A DNA stretch of 64,000 bases from Cupriavidus taiwanensis LMG 19424 (GTDB lineage Bacteria > Pseudomonadota > Gammaproteobacteria > Burkholderiales > Burkholderiaceae): NCBI RefSeq assembly GCF_000069785.1, contig NC_010529.1:1-64000 (forward strand). Reading direction: 5' to 3'. The notes under the pieces were generated by a model. That model was not told the DNA's origin and made no database searches. It worked only from the letters and a program-made list of their open reading frames with translations. This document shows, piece by piece, positions 10,571 to 19,636 of the stretch. Both the position numbers and the translations under genes were made by a program. Position 1 is the stretch's first letter. Every line of letters begins with the position of its first letter.

Positions 10571-10626
10571 GGAAGGACTCTTGACGATGCGGGCGTAAGT
10601 GTGCCGGCATCGTCAAGAATCCTTCC
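10571..10626. repeat. 20-bp inverted repeat upstream of the glycosylase gene
   Basis: Arms 10571-10590 and 10607-10626 pair at 19 of 20 positions around a 16-base loop. It sits 72-127 bp upstream of the glycosylase ATG and about 230 bp after the SNF2 stop. It could end SNF2 transcription, attenuate the glycosylase leader, or be a recombination scar. There is no T-run. Confidence 0.75.
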
Positions 10627-10858
10627 TATATGGGCTATCGATTCGAAGGCCTGACGAAGTGTCAGACTGGGCTGTGCATGCCCTCTACACCAACTTGATG
10701 TAGTCGAACCCTATGGACCGCGATGCGGTGTCTTTGCCTGCTTCCCTAGGAAGGGAACGTAAGAATAGCCTAGTTCGCGGCGAAGTCAAGCCTGCCGCTC
10801 TGCGATGCCCGGGAATCTGGTGGCCCGCGCGTGGCAAGCGGGCCATCGCATCGGCGAC

Positions 10859-12101
10859 TCAAGTGCCGCGACGCAGGGAGAACAGGTCGCGCAGTTCCGC
10901 GTTGCTGAGGCTTCCCAGCGACTCGTCGCCGGCTCCCACAGTCAAATCCGCAAGCGCGCCTTTGCCTTGAATCATCTCGTTGATCCGTTCCTCGAAAGTC
11001 CCTTGGGTAATGAAGCGATAGACCTGAACATTCGCATGTTGCCCAATGCGCCAAGCCCGATCACTGGCTTGATTCTCGGCGGCGCGATTCCACCACAAGT
11101 CGTAATGGATTACGTGGGAGGCGGCGGTCAGGTTCAAGCCCGTGCCGCCGGCCTTGAGCGTAATCAGCATGATGCGCTGCACCGGGTCGGTCTGAAAGCG
11201 CTCGACCATGGCATTGCGTTGGGTGGTTGTGGTGCCTCCATGCAGGAAGAGCGGAGCAAGGCCGTATCGCGACTGGTGCCAATCGGCGAGAATCTCGCCC
11301 ATCTCCCGGAATTGGGTGAACAGGAGCACCTTCTCGTGGCGCTCATAGATGGAGTCGAGCAACTCAAAGAGCGCCTCGGATTTCCCCGAGTGCAAAACCC
11401 CAGACTTGAGATACTGGGTCGGGTGGTTGCAGATCTGCTTGAGTGCCATCGTCATCCGGAAGACGAGGCCGTGGCGCGAGATGCTAGCCTCCGCGTTTTC
11501 GAGCGCTTCCAGTTCGCTATCCAGCACCCTCTTGTACAGGGCCGCTTGTTCGTCTGTCAGGGCGCAGTAGCGGTCCTGCTCGATCTTGTCTGGGAGATCG
11601 TTGATGATGGTCTTGTCGGTCTTGAGGCGACGCAGCAGGAGCGGTGCCGTCACGCGTTTGAATTGATCCACGACGCTATGATCCCCGTGCACCTGGATCG
11701 GCGTCGCGAACTCCTTCTCAAACTGTTTCAGCGTGCCCAGGTAGCCCGGATTGACAAAGTCAACGATGCTCCAGTAGTCCGCCAGGCGGTTTTCCACTGG
11801 CGTCCCGCTCATGGCGATGTGGTTGGTGGCCGGGACGGACTTGAGCGCCTTGGTTTGTGCCGCGGCTGGGTTCTTGATGTTCTGCGCTTCATCGGCGACG
11901 AGCAGGTGCCACTGCATGCCGGCGAGCATGGCTGCGGACCGCCGAATCACCCCGTAGGTAGTAATCGTGACGTCCGGGCGGTCGGCCTTGAGCTCACGCT
12001 TTGCGCCGTGAAAGATGCCGTACGTGAGGCCGGGGGCAAAGCGCTGGATCTCTTTCGCCCAGTTAGTCAGTAGCGTCGTCGGGACGACCACGAGCGCCTT
12101 G
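10859..12101 (-). pseudogene. SNF2/SWIM helicase, C-terminal piece
   Basis: Last third of a SNF2-family ATPase, cut off by IS21. It resumes the motor right after the Walker A region with ALVVVPTTLL. It carries the motif II box DEAQ, motif III SGTPVEN, and the second RecA lobe with GGTGLNLT and QASDRAWRIGQ (motifs V-VI). The six bases GCCTTG at 12096-12101 are one copy of the IS21 target duplication. No frame break is seen inside this piece, but without the other pieces it has no complete ATP site and should not work as a motor. Confidence 0.9.
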
Positions 12102-12257
12102 TGGGCGGCGACAATCATTTTGTCCGGCGTAGCGACAAACATCTTGGCCGGTGGCGGGAACTCGGAGGCGGCGTAGCCGCCGGAGAGTTTCCGCCACCGG
12201 CGGCGCCGAGTTGGCCGGGTTCTACGATGGCTGATCGCATCAATAAGCGGTCAGTCC

Positions 12258-13757
12258 ATGTCTGGAACCCGTATTACCGACCAACAGGTTAGCCTCTACA
12301 TGTCCAAACGCAAACAGCATACCCAGGAGATTGCCGCTGCCAAGGCCGGCATCAGTGTGCGCAGTGCCCGGCGTATCGAACGTGATAGCCAACTGCCTTC
12401 GCAGAAGCCCCGCCGTTACTGGCGCTCGCGGCCCGATCCATTCGTCGAGGTCTGGGACACCGAGGTCGTGCCGATGCTTGCTAGCGAGCCGCGCCTGCAA
12501 GCCATCACCATTCTGCGCAAGCTCCAGGACGACCATCCCGACCAATACCCTGACAGCATGCGCCGCACGCTCGAACGGCGCATCAGCAAGTGGCGGGCTG
12601 TGTCTGGACCGGCCAAAGAAGTCTTCTTCCCACAGGAACACGCGCCGGGGATCCGGGCACTGTCGGACTTCACCGATATGCAGGCGCTGGGCATCACCAT
12701 CTCCGGCGTTCCATTCCCTCACCGCCTGTATCACTTCGTGTTCGCGTTCTCGCGCTGGGAGTACGCCCAAGTGGTTGAAGGCGGAGAGAGCTTCGAGGCG
12801 CTGTCCTCGGGCTTGCAGAACGCGCTCTGGCAGGCCGGCGGCTGCCCGCGAGAACATCGCACCGACAGCCTCTCGGCGGCGTTCAAGAACCTGAAGGAGC
12901 AGGAGGACTTCACAACGCGCTACGAAGCCCTGCTGGACCACTATGGGATGACCGGCACCCGTAACAACCGCGGCCTGGGCCACGAGAACGGCAGTGTGGA
13001 ATCATCCCACCGCTATCTGAAGGAGGCTGTCGACCAGGCACTGATGCTGCGCGGCCACCGGGACTTCGAGGATCGAGCCGCCTATGAGGCGCTCCTGCGC
13101 GAGGTCGTGATGCGTCGTAACCGGCGTCATGCAGCGGCGTTCCGTCTCGAGCGCGAGCAGTTGACGGACCTGCCTCCCCGGCGCACGACGGACTTTGCCG
13201 AAGAGGAAGCGCGTGTCACCCGTTGCAGCACATTCACCGTGCGCGGCATCCTCTACAGCGCGCCGTCCCGCCTGATTGGTCACCGTCTGAAGGTGCGTGT
13301 GTACGGCGACCGACTGGACTGCTACCTGTCCGGAGCCATGGTGTTCAGCACTCCTCGGGGCTCCCACGCCGCGCACAGCACCCGCCGCGCTATCGACTAT
13401 CGGCACTTCATTGAGGGGCTCAAACGTAAGCCGCAGGCCTTCAAGGGCCTGGCGTTCCGGGACGATCTGTTCCCTCGGGAGGCCTATCGGCGAACCTGGG
13501 AGCAGCTTGATGCCCGGCTGTCGCAACGCGACGCGTGCAAGACGATGGTTGGCCTGCTTGAGCTGGCGGCCATGGACGGTATCGAAGCCGTGCTGGCCGT
13601 GCGCCTGGAAGCCATGTTGGGCGATGGTGATCTGCCGGATCTGGAAGCGCTGCGCGAGGAGTTCTCGCCGCGGCAAGCCGATCACCCCGTCATCCATGTC
13701 CAGATGCCGGCGACCAGTTGCTACGACGCCCTGCTGGGCCAGGGGGTCGCAGCATGA
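12258..13757 (+). CDS. istA: IS21 family transposase IstA
   Basis: 499-aa DDE transposase of IS21. The N-terminal helix-turn-helix (about residues 15-45, KAGISVRSARRIERD) is followed by the rve integrase core (WEYAQVVEG, then HRTDSLSAAF, then GHENGSVESSHRYLK with the catalytic Glu). The length is normal. The ATG at 12258 lies about 155 bp inside the element. It overlaps istB by ATGA, the usual coupled arrangement. Confidence 0.95.
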   Translation: MSGTRITDQQVSLYMSKRKQHTQEIAAAKAGISVRSARRIERDSQLPSQKPRRYWRSRPDPFVEVWDTEVVPMLASEPRLQAITILRKLQDDHPDQYPDSMRRTLERRISKWRAVSGPAKEVFFPQEHAPGIRALSDFTDMQALGITISGVPFPHRLYHFVFAFSRWEYAQVVEGGESFEALSSGLQNALWQAGGCPREHRTDSLSAAFKNLKEQEDFTTRYEALLDHYGMTGTRNNRGLGHENGSVESSHRYLKEAVDQALMLRGHRDFEDRAAYEALLREVVMRRNRRHAAAFRLEREQLTDLPPRRTTDFAEEEARVTRCSTFTVRGILYSAPSRLIGHRLKVRVYGDRLDCYLSGAMVFSTPRGSHAAHSTRRAIDYRHFIEGLKRKPQAFKGLAFRDDLFPREAYRRTWEQLDARLSQRDACKTMVGLLELAAMDGIEAVLAVRLEAMLGDGDLPDLEALREEFSPRQADHPVIHVQMPATSCYDALLGQGVAA

Positions 13758-14590
13758 ACGCGCCGCTCCCAATTGATGCCGCCCGCCTGACGTTGATGCT
13801 CAACGAACTGCGCCTGCCCACCATTGGCCGGCTCTGGCCAGAGTTCGCACAGCGCGCCGACAAGGAAAGCTGGCAGGCAACCCGGCTGCTTGGCGCCTTG
13901 CTCGAACACGAACTGGCCGAACGGGCCAAGCGGCGTATCGAACGACACCGAACCGAATCCCGCCTGGATCCAACCAAGACGCTGGCTGCCTTCGACTTCA
14001 GTGCTGTGCCCATGGTCTCCAAGGCGCACGTGATGGCACTGGCGAGCGGTGATTCCTGGCTGGAGAAAGGTGCCAATGTGTTGATCTTCGGCCCGCCGGG
14101 CGGTGGGAAGAGCCACCTCGGATCGGCCATCGGGCATGCCCTGATCGACGCTGGGTACAGGGTACTGTTCACGCGTACCAGCGAGATCGTCCAGAAGCTG
14201 CAGGCAGCCAGGCAGAGCCTGCAGTTACCTGCAGCCCTGGCCAAGCTCGACCGCTTTGACCTGATCATCCTGGACGACCTGTCGTACGCCCGCAAGGACC
14301 AGGCCGAAACCAGTGTCCTATTCGAACTGATCGCCGAGCGCTATGAGCGGCGCAGTCTGCTGATCACGGCCAACCAGCCGTTCTCAGGCTGGGACAACGT
14401 GTTCCCTGACCCCGGCATGACCATCGCCGCGATTGACCGACTCGTCCACCATTCGACGATCTTTGAAATGAACGTCGAAAGCTACCGTCGGCGCACCGCA
14501 AGCGACAAGCAGTCTGCTCGCCGACGACAATCATCCAGCGACAACGACAATCACCGCGACATCGATAACGGAGCGACAACCATGACCTAA
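13754..14590 (+). CDS. istB: IS21 helper ATPase IstB
   Basis: 278-aa DnaC/DnaA-like AAA+ ATPase that helps IstA choose a target. Walker A is GPPGGGKSH at about residues 112-120 and Walker B is LIILDDLSY at about 172-180. It starts at the ATG overlapping the istA stop codon; a longer upstream frame is istA sequence in another frame. The C-terminal tail is rich in Ser, Arg and Asp. Confidence 0.95.
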   Translation: MNAPLPIDAARLTLMLNELRLPTIGRLWPEFAQRADKESWQATRLLGALLEHELAERAKRRIERHRTESRLDPTKTLAAFDFSAVPMVSKAHVMALASGDSWLEKGANVLIFGPPGGGKSHLGSAIGHALIDAGYRVLFTRTSEIVQKLQAARQSLQLPAALAKLDRFDLIILDDLSYARKDQAETSVLFELIAERYERRSLLITANQPFSGWDNVFPDPGMTIAAIDRLVHHSTIFEMNVESYRRRTASDKQSARRRQSSSDNDNHRDIDNGATTMT

Positions 14591-14666
14591 CACTCACCGA
14601 CAATCATCCCGGCCAACCGGCCAAAATGATTGTCGCTGGACCGGCCGTCCTGCTTGACGCTATCTA

Positions 14667-16696
14667 GCCTTGGCCGCATCGAGCGCGCCAACCTGCTTGA
14701 GCGCGAGAATCGCGGCAATGACCTGGAGGGTCTTGCCCAGTCCCATGTCATCCGCAATGACGCTCCCGAAGCCGATGCAAGCATTGCGAAAGAGCCAATT
14801 GAACCCGCGCTCCTGGTAGGGGCGCAGTTGTGCTTCCAGCCCGTCAGGCAACGAGCATGGCTCGATATCCTGCAATTTTCGGAGGATCGCTTCGGCGTTC
14901 TTGTCTCGCGCGATTGCCGCGCCATCAAGCTCTCCGGCGATGGCGATGCGTAAAAGTTCCGGAGCTGTCACCTTCGGGGGCGCAGCGAGGGCAGCGCTTA
15001 GGCTGGCGAGTTCCTTGGGATCCAGATAAACGTATTCGTCCTTGATCCGCAAGACACCACTCGCGCCTTGCACGAGCTGCTCGAACTCACGCTTGCCGAG
15101 AATGTGATCGCCGATTGCGATCTGCCAGTCAAACGAGAACAGGTCGTCAGCCCGGAACCAACTGACGGTACTCGGCGGTTGCCCGGCAATTCGCATGGAG
15201 AGCTTCGGCCGCAACAGCGCTTCCATTCCCTTCGGCAAAAGCGAGCGAATCCCCATCAGCCGCAGCACGGGCAGCGTGTCATTCAGCCATGACGGCAACT
15301 GCGCCGAGGACACGGCGATCGGCGTCCTGGCCTCCCTTTGTACGTAGTCGTTGATGGGAGGGCAGTGCTGGTCGAGCACAGAGATTGTCTGCAGAACCGC
15401 ATAGCGGTGCTTGCCCCATTGATTGTCTGCGATGACGGTTGCCAAGGCTGTTGGTTCCCGGGTCGGGTGCTCTCTGTCCTGGACGTCAATGTCGACCGTG
15501 AAGCCCGCCCCGATATCGTCCACCCGCAGGACGGGCGAGAATCGCCGCTCGGCGAGATGGAAGGCGGAGAGGGAGGTTTGAATGGCGCCCGGGATAGCGC
15601 CCTCGCCGGGCCGGTCGAAGTGGGCGTAGTTGTCAGTGAAGAACAGCCCAAGGATCATGTCGCCGTTAGGCGAGCCAGCCCATGTGCGGACATAGTGCGT
15701 GAGCCATACGGAGCATAGGTGCAGGGCTCCTGCATACCGCTCCACCGTCTTCCGTGGGCGTGACTGGCCATCGACGGTAAGTAGGCGCGGTGGCAGTGCC
15801 ACGGCGTGAACTACACCTTTCACCTGCTCGTCCGCGATCGCGGGCAACCATCGCACCCCTGCGACGTTATTGGTGTGGGCATAGATCTGGGGTGTGACCG
15901 CTCCCTTGCTAAGCAGGTGCAAGGTCACCAGCCGGAGTTGATAAAAGGCCGCCACCTCCGGCTGGTAGTCGGGTAGGTCGCTTGCCTCAATACGTGCTAA
16001 TGCACCCAGGAAATCCGACGGCGCGGTGGCCCGAGTCACTCCGCTCATCGCTGCACCAAGTGTCGATGGCCACACCAGGCCTTGGCGGATATGTGGCTTG
16101 TCGTAGGGGAGAATCGGCGAGTAATCGTCCTCATCCCTCTCGCCGGCCAGGTTCTTAGCGGCAGTCTTGGCGACCCTAGCGAGACGGCTGCGGACCGCTT
16201 CCCGGAAATCCCCCTTGGAAAAGAGAAACTTGGATGCTCGGGCAGCAACCGACTCAGCGGTTCGAGCAGGTCAGGGATCGAAGAACAATCGATCGGTTTG
16301 AATTCGGTGACTTGCGCCTGCTCCTCCCGCTTTTCCCCTCGACGTACTGGCGCCGCCATAGGTAGCAGATCGGACAGCGTGGGCACTGGCCGGTTCACCT
16401 CGTTCTGGATGCTGAGCCGGCAATCATCGAGCGCACTGACCAGATCCAGCCCGCGAAGGCTGAACACCAAGAAAGGGTCTCGGTCAATCTCGGCGCTCAG
16501 GACGTAGATAACGGCCGCCAGGTGTTTGCAGGGGACCGCCCAATCCGGGCACGAGCAGGTCATCCGAAGATCGCGCCACCCGGTTGGGAAGACATTGATG
16601 CCTTCCTTTTGGCTGAGCCCGAGTACCGCCGGGTCCAGTTTCACGATTAAGCAACCGCCCGATGAGCGCCGGGTTGCCGGCAATGGCCTTAAAAAG
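14667..16696 (-). pseudogene. SNF2/SWIM helicase, middle piece with two frameshifts
   Basis: Central part of the SNF2 gene, between ISL3 and IS21. In order it reads AIAGNPALIG, the SWIM zinc finger (CSCPDW...CKHLAAVIY, near 16545-16500), a long linker, then the start of the motor with DDMGLGKT (Walker A) near 14745. Two single-base frame changes break it. One extra A near 16640 lies between LLNRE and LDPAVLG. One missing C near 16217 lies between PSFSF and KGDFREAV. Both are inferred because coding sense continues cleanly in the neighbouring frame. The TSD copy TTAAAAAG is 16689-16696. Confidence 0.9.
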
Positions 16697-17999
16697 GGTT
16701 CATCGAGGAATTCCGGGGAAGGCTGCGCGGATTTTGAGGAAGAAGTATTCCTCGTCGCGATAGCCGTACGCGCGGCGCTTGATGACCTTGATGGTGTTGT
16801 TGATGCCTTCGACCACGCTGGTGTTCAATGGGTGGCGGCAGCGGGCCAAGATGCCATGCCAGTAGCCTTGCAGGCGCTTCGCAAACAACTCCAGGGCAGG
16901 TATTCGGCTCTGCCGAGCCTGCTCGCACCATTGCTCCCAAGCTTTTTGCGCCCACGCCGGGCGGCGGTAGAACCATAGCCGCTTTAGCTCGTCGCGCAAC
17001 AGATAGACTGTCAGCAATGGCCGGTTCGCCTCCAGGACCTCATCCAGATGAACCGCCTGGGGGACGCTCAAGTTCTCCCGATTCCGCAGCAGTAGCCAGC
17101 GTGTGGACTTGAGCACCCGTCTGGCCGGCCGATCGTGCCGCAGCTGATTGGCCTGATCCACCCGTACTCGGTCGATGACCTCACGCCCGTACTTAGCTAC
17201 CACGTGGAACAGGTCGAAGACCACCTCTGCTTGCGGGCAATGCGCCCGGATCTCCAACTCATACGCGGTCGTCATGTCGATGGCGACGGCCTCGATGCGC
17301 TGCGCAACGCCGGCGGGGAGCTGCTCAAAGAAGGCTCGGGCGGTCTCGCGTGAGCGCCCCTGTCCGATCCAGAGCACCTGCCGCCCAATGGGGTCGACTA
17401 CCACCGTGGCATATCGATGCCCCTTGTGTAGCGCGAACTCATCCATGGCCAGGTAGCGGATATTGGACCAGTCCGGCTCGGCCACTGCCTCACGCAAGCG
17501 AGCCTTATCGATCGATTTAACTGTGTGCCAGCCCAGATCGTAGAAGGCCGCCACCGCCTGCACCGTACAGTGGCGCAACAAGTGGCCGCAAGCCTGGGCC
17601 AAGCGGGCCGTCACGCGTTGGTAGCGCCCAAGCCATTCCAGCCGCTCCAGCCTCGGACCGCCGCAACGGTCGCACCAAACGCGCCGGCGCGGCACGTGCA
17701 GTACGACCCGATACTCGAACAGCGGAAGGTCCCGGACTCGCCTGACCACTGTCTCATGCACCTGATGGCAGCGCGCGCCACACTCCTCGCAATGCATGAC
17801 CTTGCTGACCGGCTTCAAGTACAACGACAGCGTACGGCTCTCTCCCTCCGGCCATTCCACGCGCTCCAGCCGGTAGCCCTTCCAGCAACCCAGTGCTTGC
17901 AGCGTCTTGCGATCCAGCACACATCCCCCTGATACCTGAAGAAACAGACATCAGCATACAAAATGTGCTCTTTCGGGCCACGGTTTTCTGCGAAGAACC
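16697..17999 (-). mobile_element. ISL3-family element inside the SNF2 gene
   Basis: A 1303-bp element with inverted ends GGTTCATCGAGGAA / GGTTCTTCGCAGAA, flanked by the 8-bp AT-rich direct repeat TTAAAAAG (16689-16696 and 18000-18007). Both features are typical of ISL3. Removing the element and one repeat restores DSLFKAIAGNPAL in the helicase. Confidence 0.9.
16700..17920 (-). CDS. ISL3 family transposase
   Basis: 406-aa transposase. The N-terminus has a zinc-ribbon-like CEECGARC and CDRCGGPR (about residues 40-85), the ISL3 DNA-binding part. The catalytic domain follows (YLAMDEFALHKGHRYATVV, then VVFDLFHVVAKYG). The C-terminus has NTSVVEGINNTIKVIKRRAYGYRD, the family's final block with its Glu. 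The start codon is GTG at 17920; length is normal and the frame is open throughout. Confidence 0.95.
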   Translation of the reverse strand: MLDRKTLQALGCWKGYRLERVEWPEGESRTLSLYLKPVSKVMHCEECGARCHQVHETVVRRVRDLPLFEYRVVLHVPRRRVWCDRCGGPRLERLEWLGRYQRVTARLAQACGHLLRHCTVQAVAAFYDLGWHTVKSIDKARLREAVAEPDWSNIRYLAMDEFALHKGHRYATVVVDPIGRQVLWIGQGRSRETARAFFEQLPAGVAQRIEAVAIDMTTAYELEIRAHCPQAEVVFDLFHVVAKYGREVIDRVRVDQANQLRHDRPARRVLKSTRWLLLRNRENLSVPQAVHLDEVLEANRPLLTVYLLRDELKRLWFYRRPAWAQKAWEQWCEQARQSRIPALELFAKRLQGYWHGILARCRHPLNTSVVEGINNTIKVIKRRAYGYRDEEYFFLKIRAAFPGIPR

Positions 18000-18304
18000 T
18001 TAAAAAGGCTGTCCCGATCCGCGCGCTGAAAGGGCGGGATGTCGATTTTGACTTTGTATGGTTCGACGCGCGAGCCTTGGACGCGTGCGGTGACCGAACT
18101 ACCGGACACCTCCATGGAGGTCACGGCGCCGTTTCGCACGTAGGCGCGGCCGCGCGGCAACCGGTTCTCGTGGTCAATATGCTGCAGGGCGTTTAGCCAG
18201 CGTTCGCCCCACCACGTGTTCCCGAATTTCGTTCTTGTTGCCACTAGATCTACCGGATGCACAATCGAGCACGACAAGTATGCCGACGGCGCCGCTACAA
18301 GCAA
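18000..18304 (-). pseudogene. SNF2/SWIM helicase, N-terminal piece
   Basis: First part of the SWIM-SNF2 gene, cut by ISL3. KFGNTWWGERWLNAL and PRGRAYVRNGAV are characteristic of the N-terminus of SWIM-domain proteins. The start is uncertain: TTG at 18304 opens the frame, while GTG at 18244 gives VATRTKFG, which fits the family better. It begins about 60-120 bp after the probable true end of jetD on the same strand, so it may have been transcribed with the Wadjet operon. Confidence 0.85.
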
Positions 18305-18365
18305 GCCTCCTCCATTTAGAAGTGTCTAAGGCGGCACGTTAAGATATACCAACTCCTTTTTCCGC

Positions 18366-19636
18366 CTAGGTGCGGAATCCCGCCGCCAGGTCGCCCAATA
18401 GATCCTCCACGACACGCTCTTCGGCGCAGACTGACTACGGAGCTTCATCATCGTGGTCAATTCCGGCTCCCAGGTTGCTAGGACAGGTTCGCCGGTGGCG
18501 GGGAAGTCCTTGTCGCGGGTCGCAGCAACCACGCGCTCGTATTCTGCGGCACCAAATCTCCAGGCGTTCGTGCCATACGCCCGCATGACGTGGTTACCTA
18601 TACGAATGCCTTCCCAATCGTAGTCGCCGTGGTAGTGCAAGTCGGCGCCGCTACGCTTGAGGCTGGTGAGAAGATGCCGCTGCGCCGCAGCCGGCATGCC
18701 ATCGGTGCAGACGAGCGGGGCACACGATGCACCAAGGGCGTTGGCCGCGATGGTAACGACCTCTGGGTTCTCGCAAACGAAAACGGCGATCCCCGCGACT
18801 TCCCATGTTTCGGGATTACGCACTAGCTGGCGTAGGGTCAGATAGCCGGGCTCGCCACGCATGAATCTGCTCCTGTCGGAGGGACGCATCGGGAGGTTCA
18901 GGCATAGCGCGGGCCGGGCCAGCTCGTTGACCAGTACGCCGGCGCGGGCCCAGGTATCGCGCGCGCGCTCCTCCGCCACCTCGTCGGCGGTGCGGGTCGT
19001 GTCGTCATTTTCGTCGTCGGGTGTTGTGGACGACTGGCGTAACACGGCGAGGACCAGGGACGCGATTGGCCTGTTGCGATCCAGTGCGTGGGCATCACCG
19101 TGGGTCTCGGCCGCCAACTGGGCAAGTGGCACGCCCTTCAGGGGTAGCCTCTGGAGGACCTCGGCCGCATGGCGACAGAGGATTCGCGCACGTTCCGGGC
19201 TTCGCGTTGACAAGCGCTTGATCAGTCCGCGCCCCAGGCTGGATTCCAAAAATCTTTGCAGGGGCGGGTCCTGGCAACTGTCGGCCACACCCTCCCACGC
19301 GAGCCTTTCGTCGGTGCGGGCCTTTTCCTTGTTGACGATTGGCCCATCCAACATTTCGAGCGCAATCCGCAGGCTTGGCGCGAGCCCGGCTCGGTGTAAT
19401 GCCCAGTCGACGTCCTCGAGGCAAAAGGAAATGGAGTCGGCATGCCGGTACGGGCGCCCGAGAATCAGGCGGAGCGTCTCCATATGGGCAGGGGGGAGTC
19501 CCCTCAGATTGACTACGCCTGCAATGGGTGCTTCGGGGCGCTCGCGCTCGAAGACCCTGCGCAGGCGCGCCCGTAGCGACGCCCGGTCATCGCCACCGAG
19601 AAGGTTGTGAAGGCGAGGAGAGGGCGCATCAGTCAT
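18366..19636 (-). CDS. jetD: Type II Wadjet protein JetD (TIGR02679), 3' end frameshifted
   Basis: Toprim-fold nuclease subunit of type II Wadjet, thought to cleave the plasmid that JetABC has reeled in. The Toprim acidic residues are visible: Glu in VCENPEV near 287, and the DYD of YHGDYDWEG near 337. As read, the frame runs to 18326 with an unlikely tail. One frame over, the sequence gives EERVVEDLLGDLAAG and stops at 18366, the tail expected for this family. I therefore infer loss of one C near 18424-18432, between SQSAP and EERVV. It starts in an ATGA overlap with jetC. If the indel is real, only the last 35 or so residues change. Confidence 0.88.

Larger units (their letters stand above)
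12102..14666 (+). mobile_element. IS21-family element inside the SNF2 gene
   Basis: A 2565-bp element holding istA and istB, flanked by the 6-bp direct repeat GCCTTG (12096-12101 and 14667-14672). Removing it and one repeat restores the reading DAAKALVVVPTT in the helicase. The ends show related inverted termini, and GACAATCATTTTG-like repeats occur near both tips, as IS21 elements have. Both genes look intact, so the element may still be mobile. Confidence 0.9.

Noticed and set aside
9441..12073. Long plus-strand open frames (9441-10529, 10805-12073)
   Set aside because: Antisense to the glycosylase and SNF2 genes, Arg/Gly/Leu-rich without any family; GC-driven shadows.
12240..13772. Minus-strand frames across istA
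   Set aside because: Antisense of the intact IS21 transposase.
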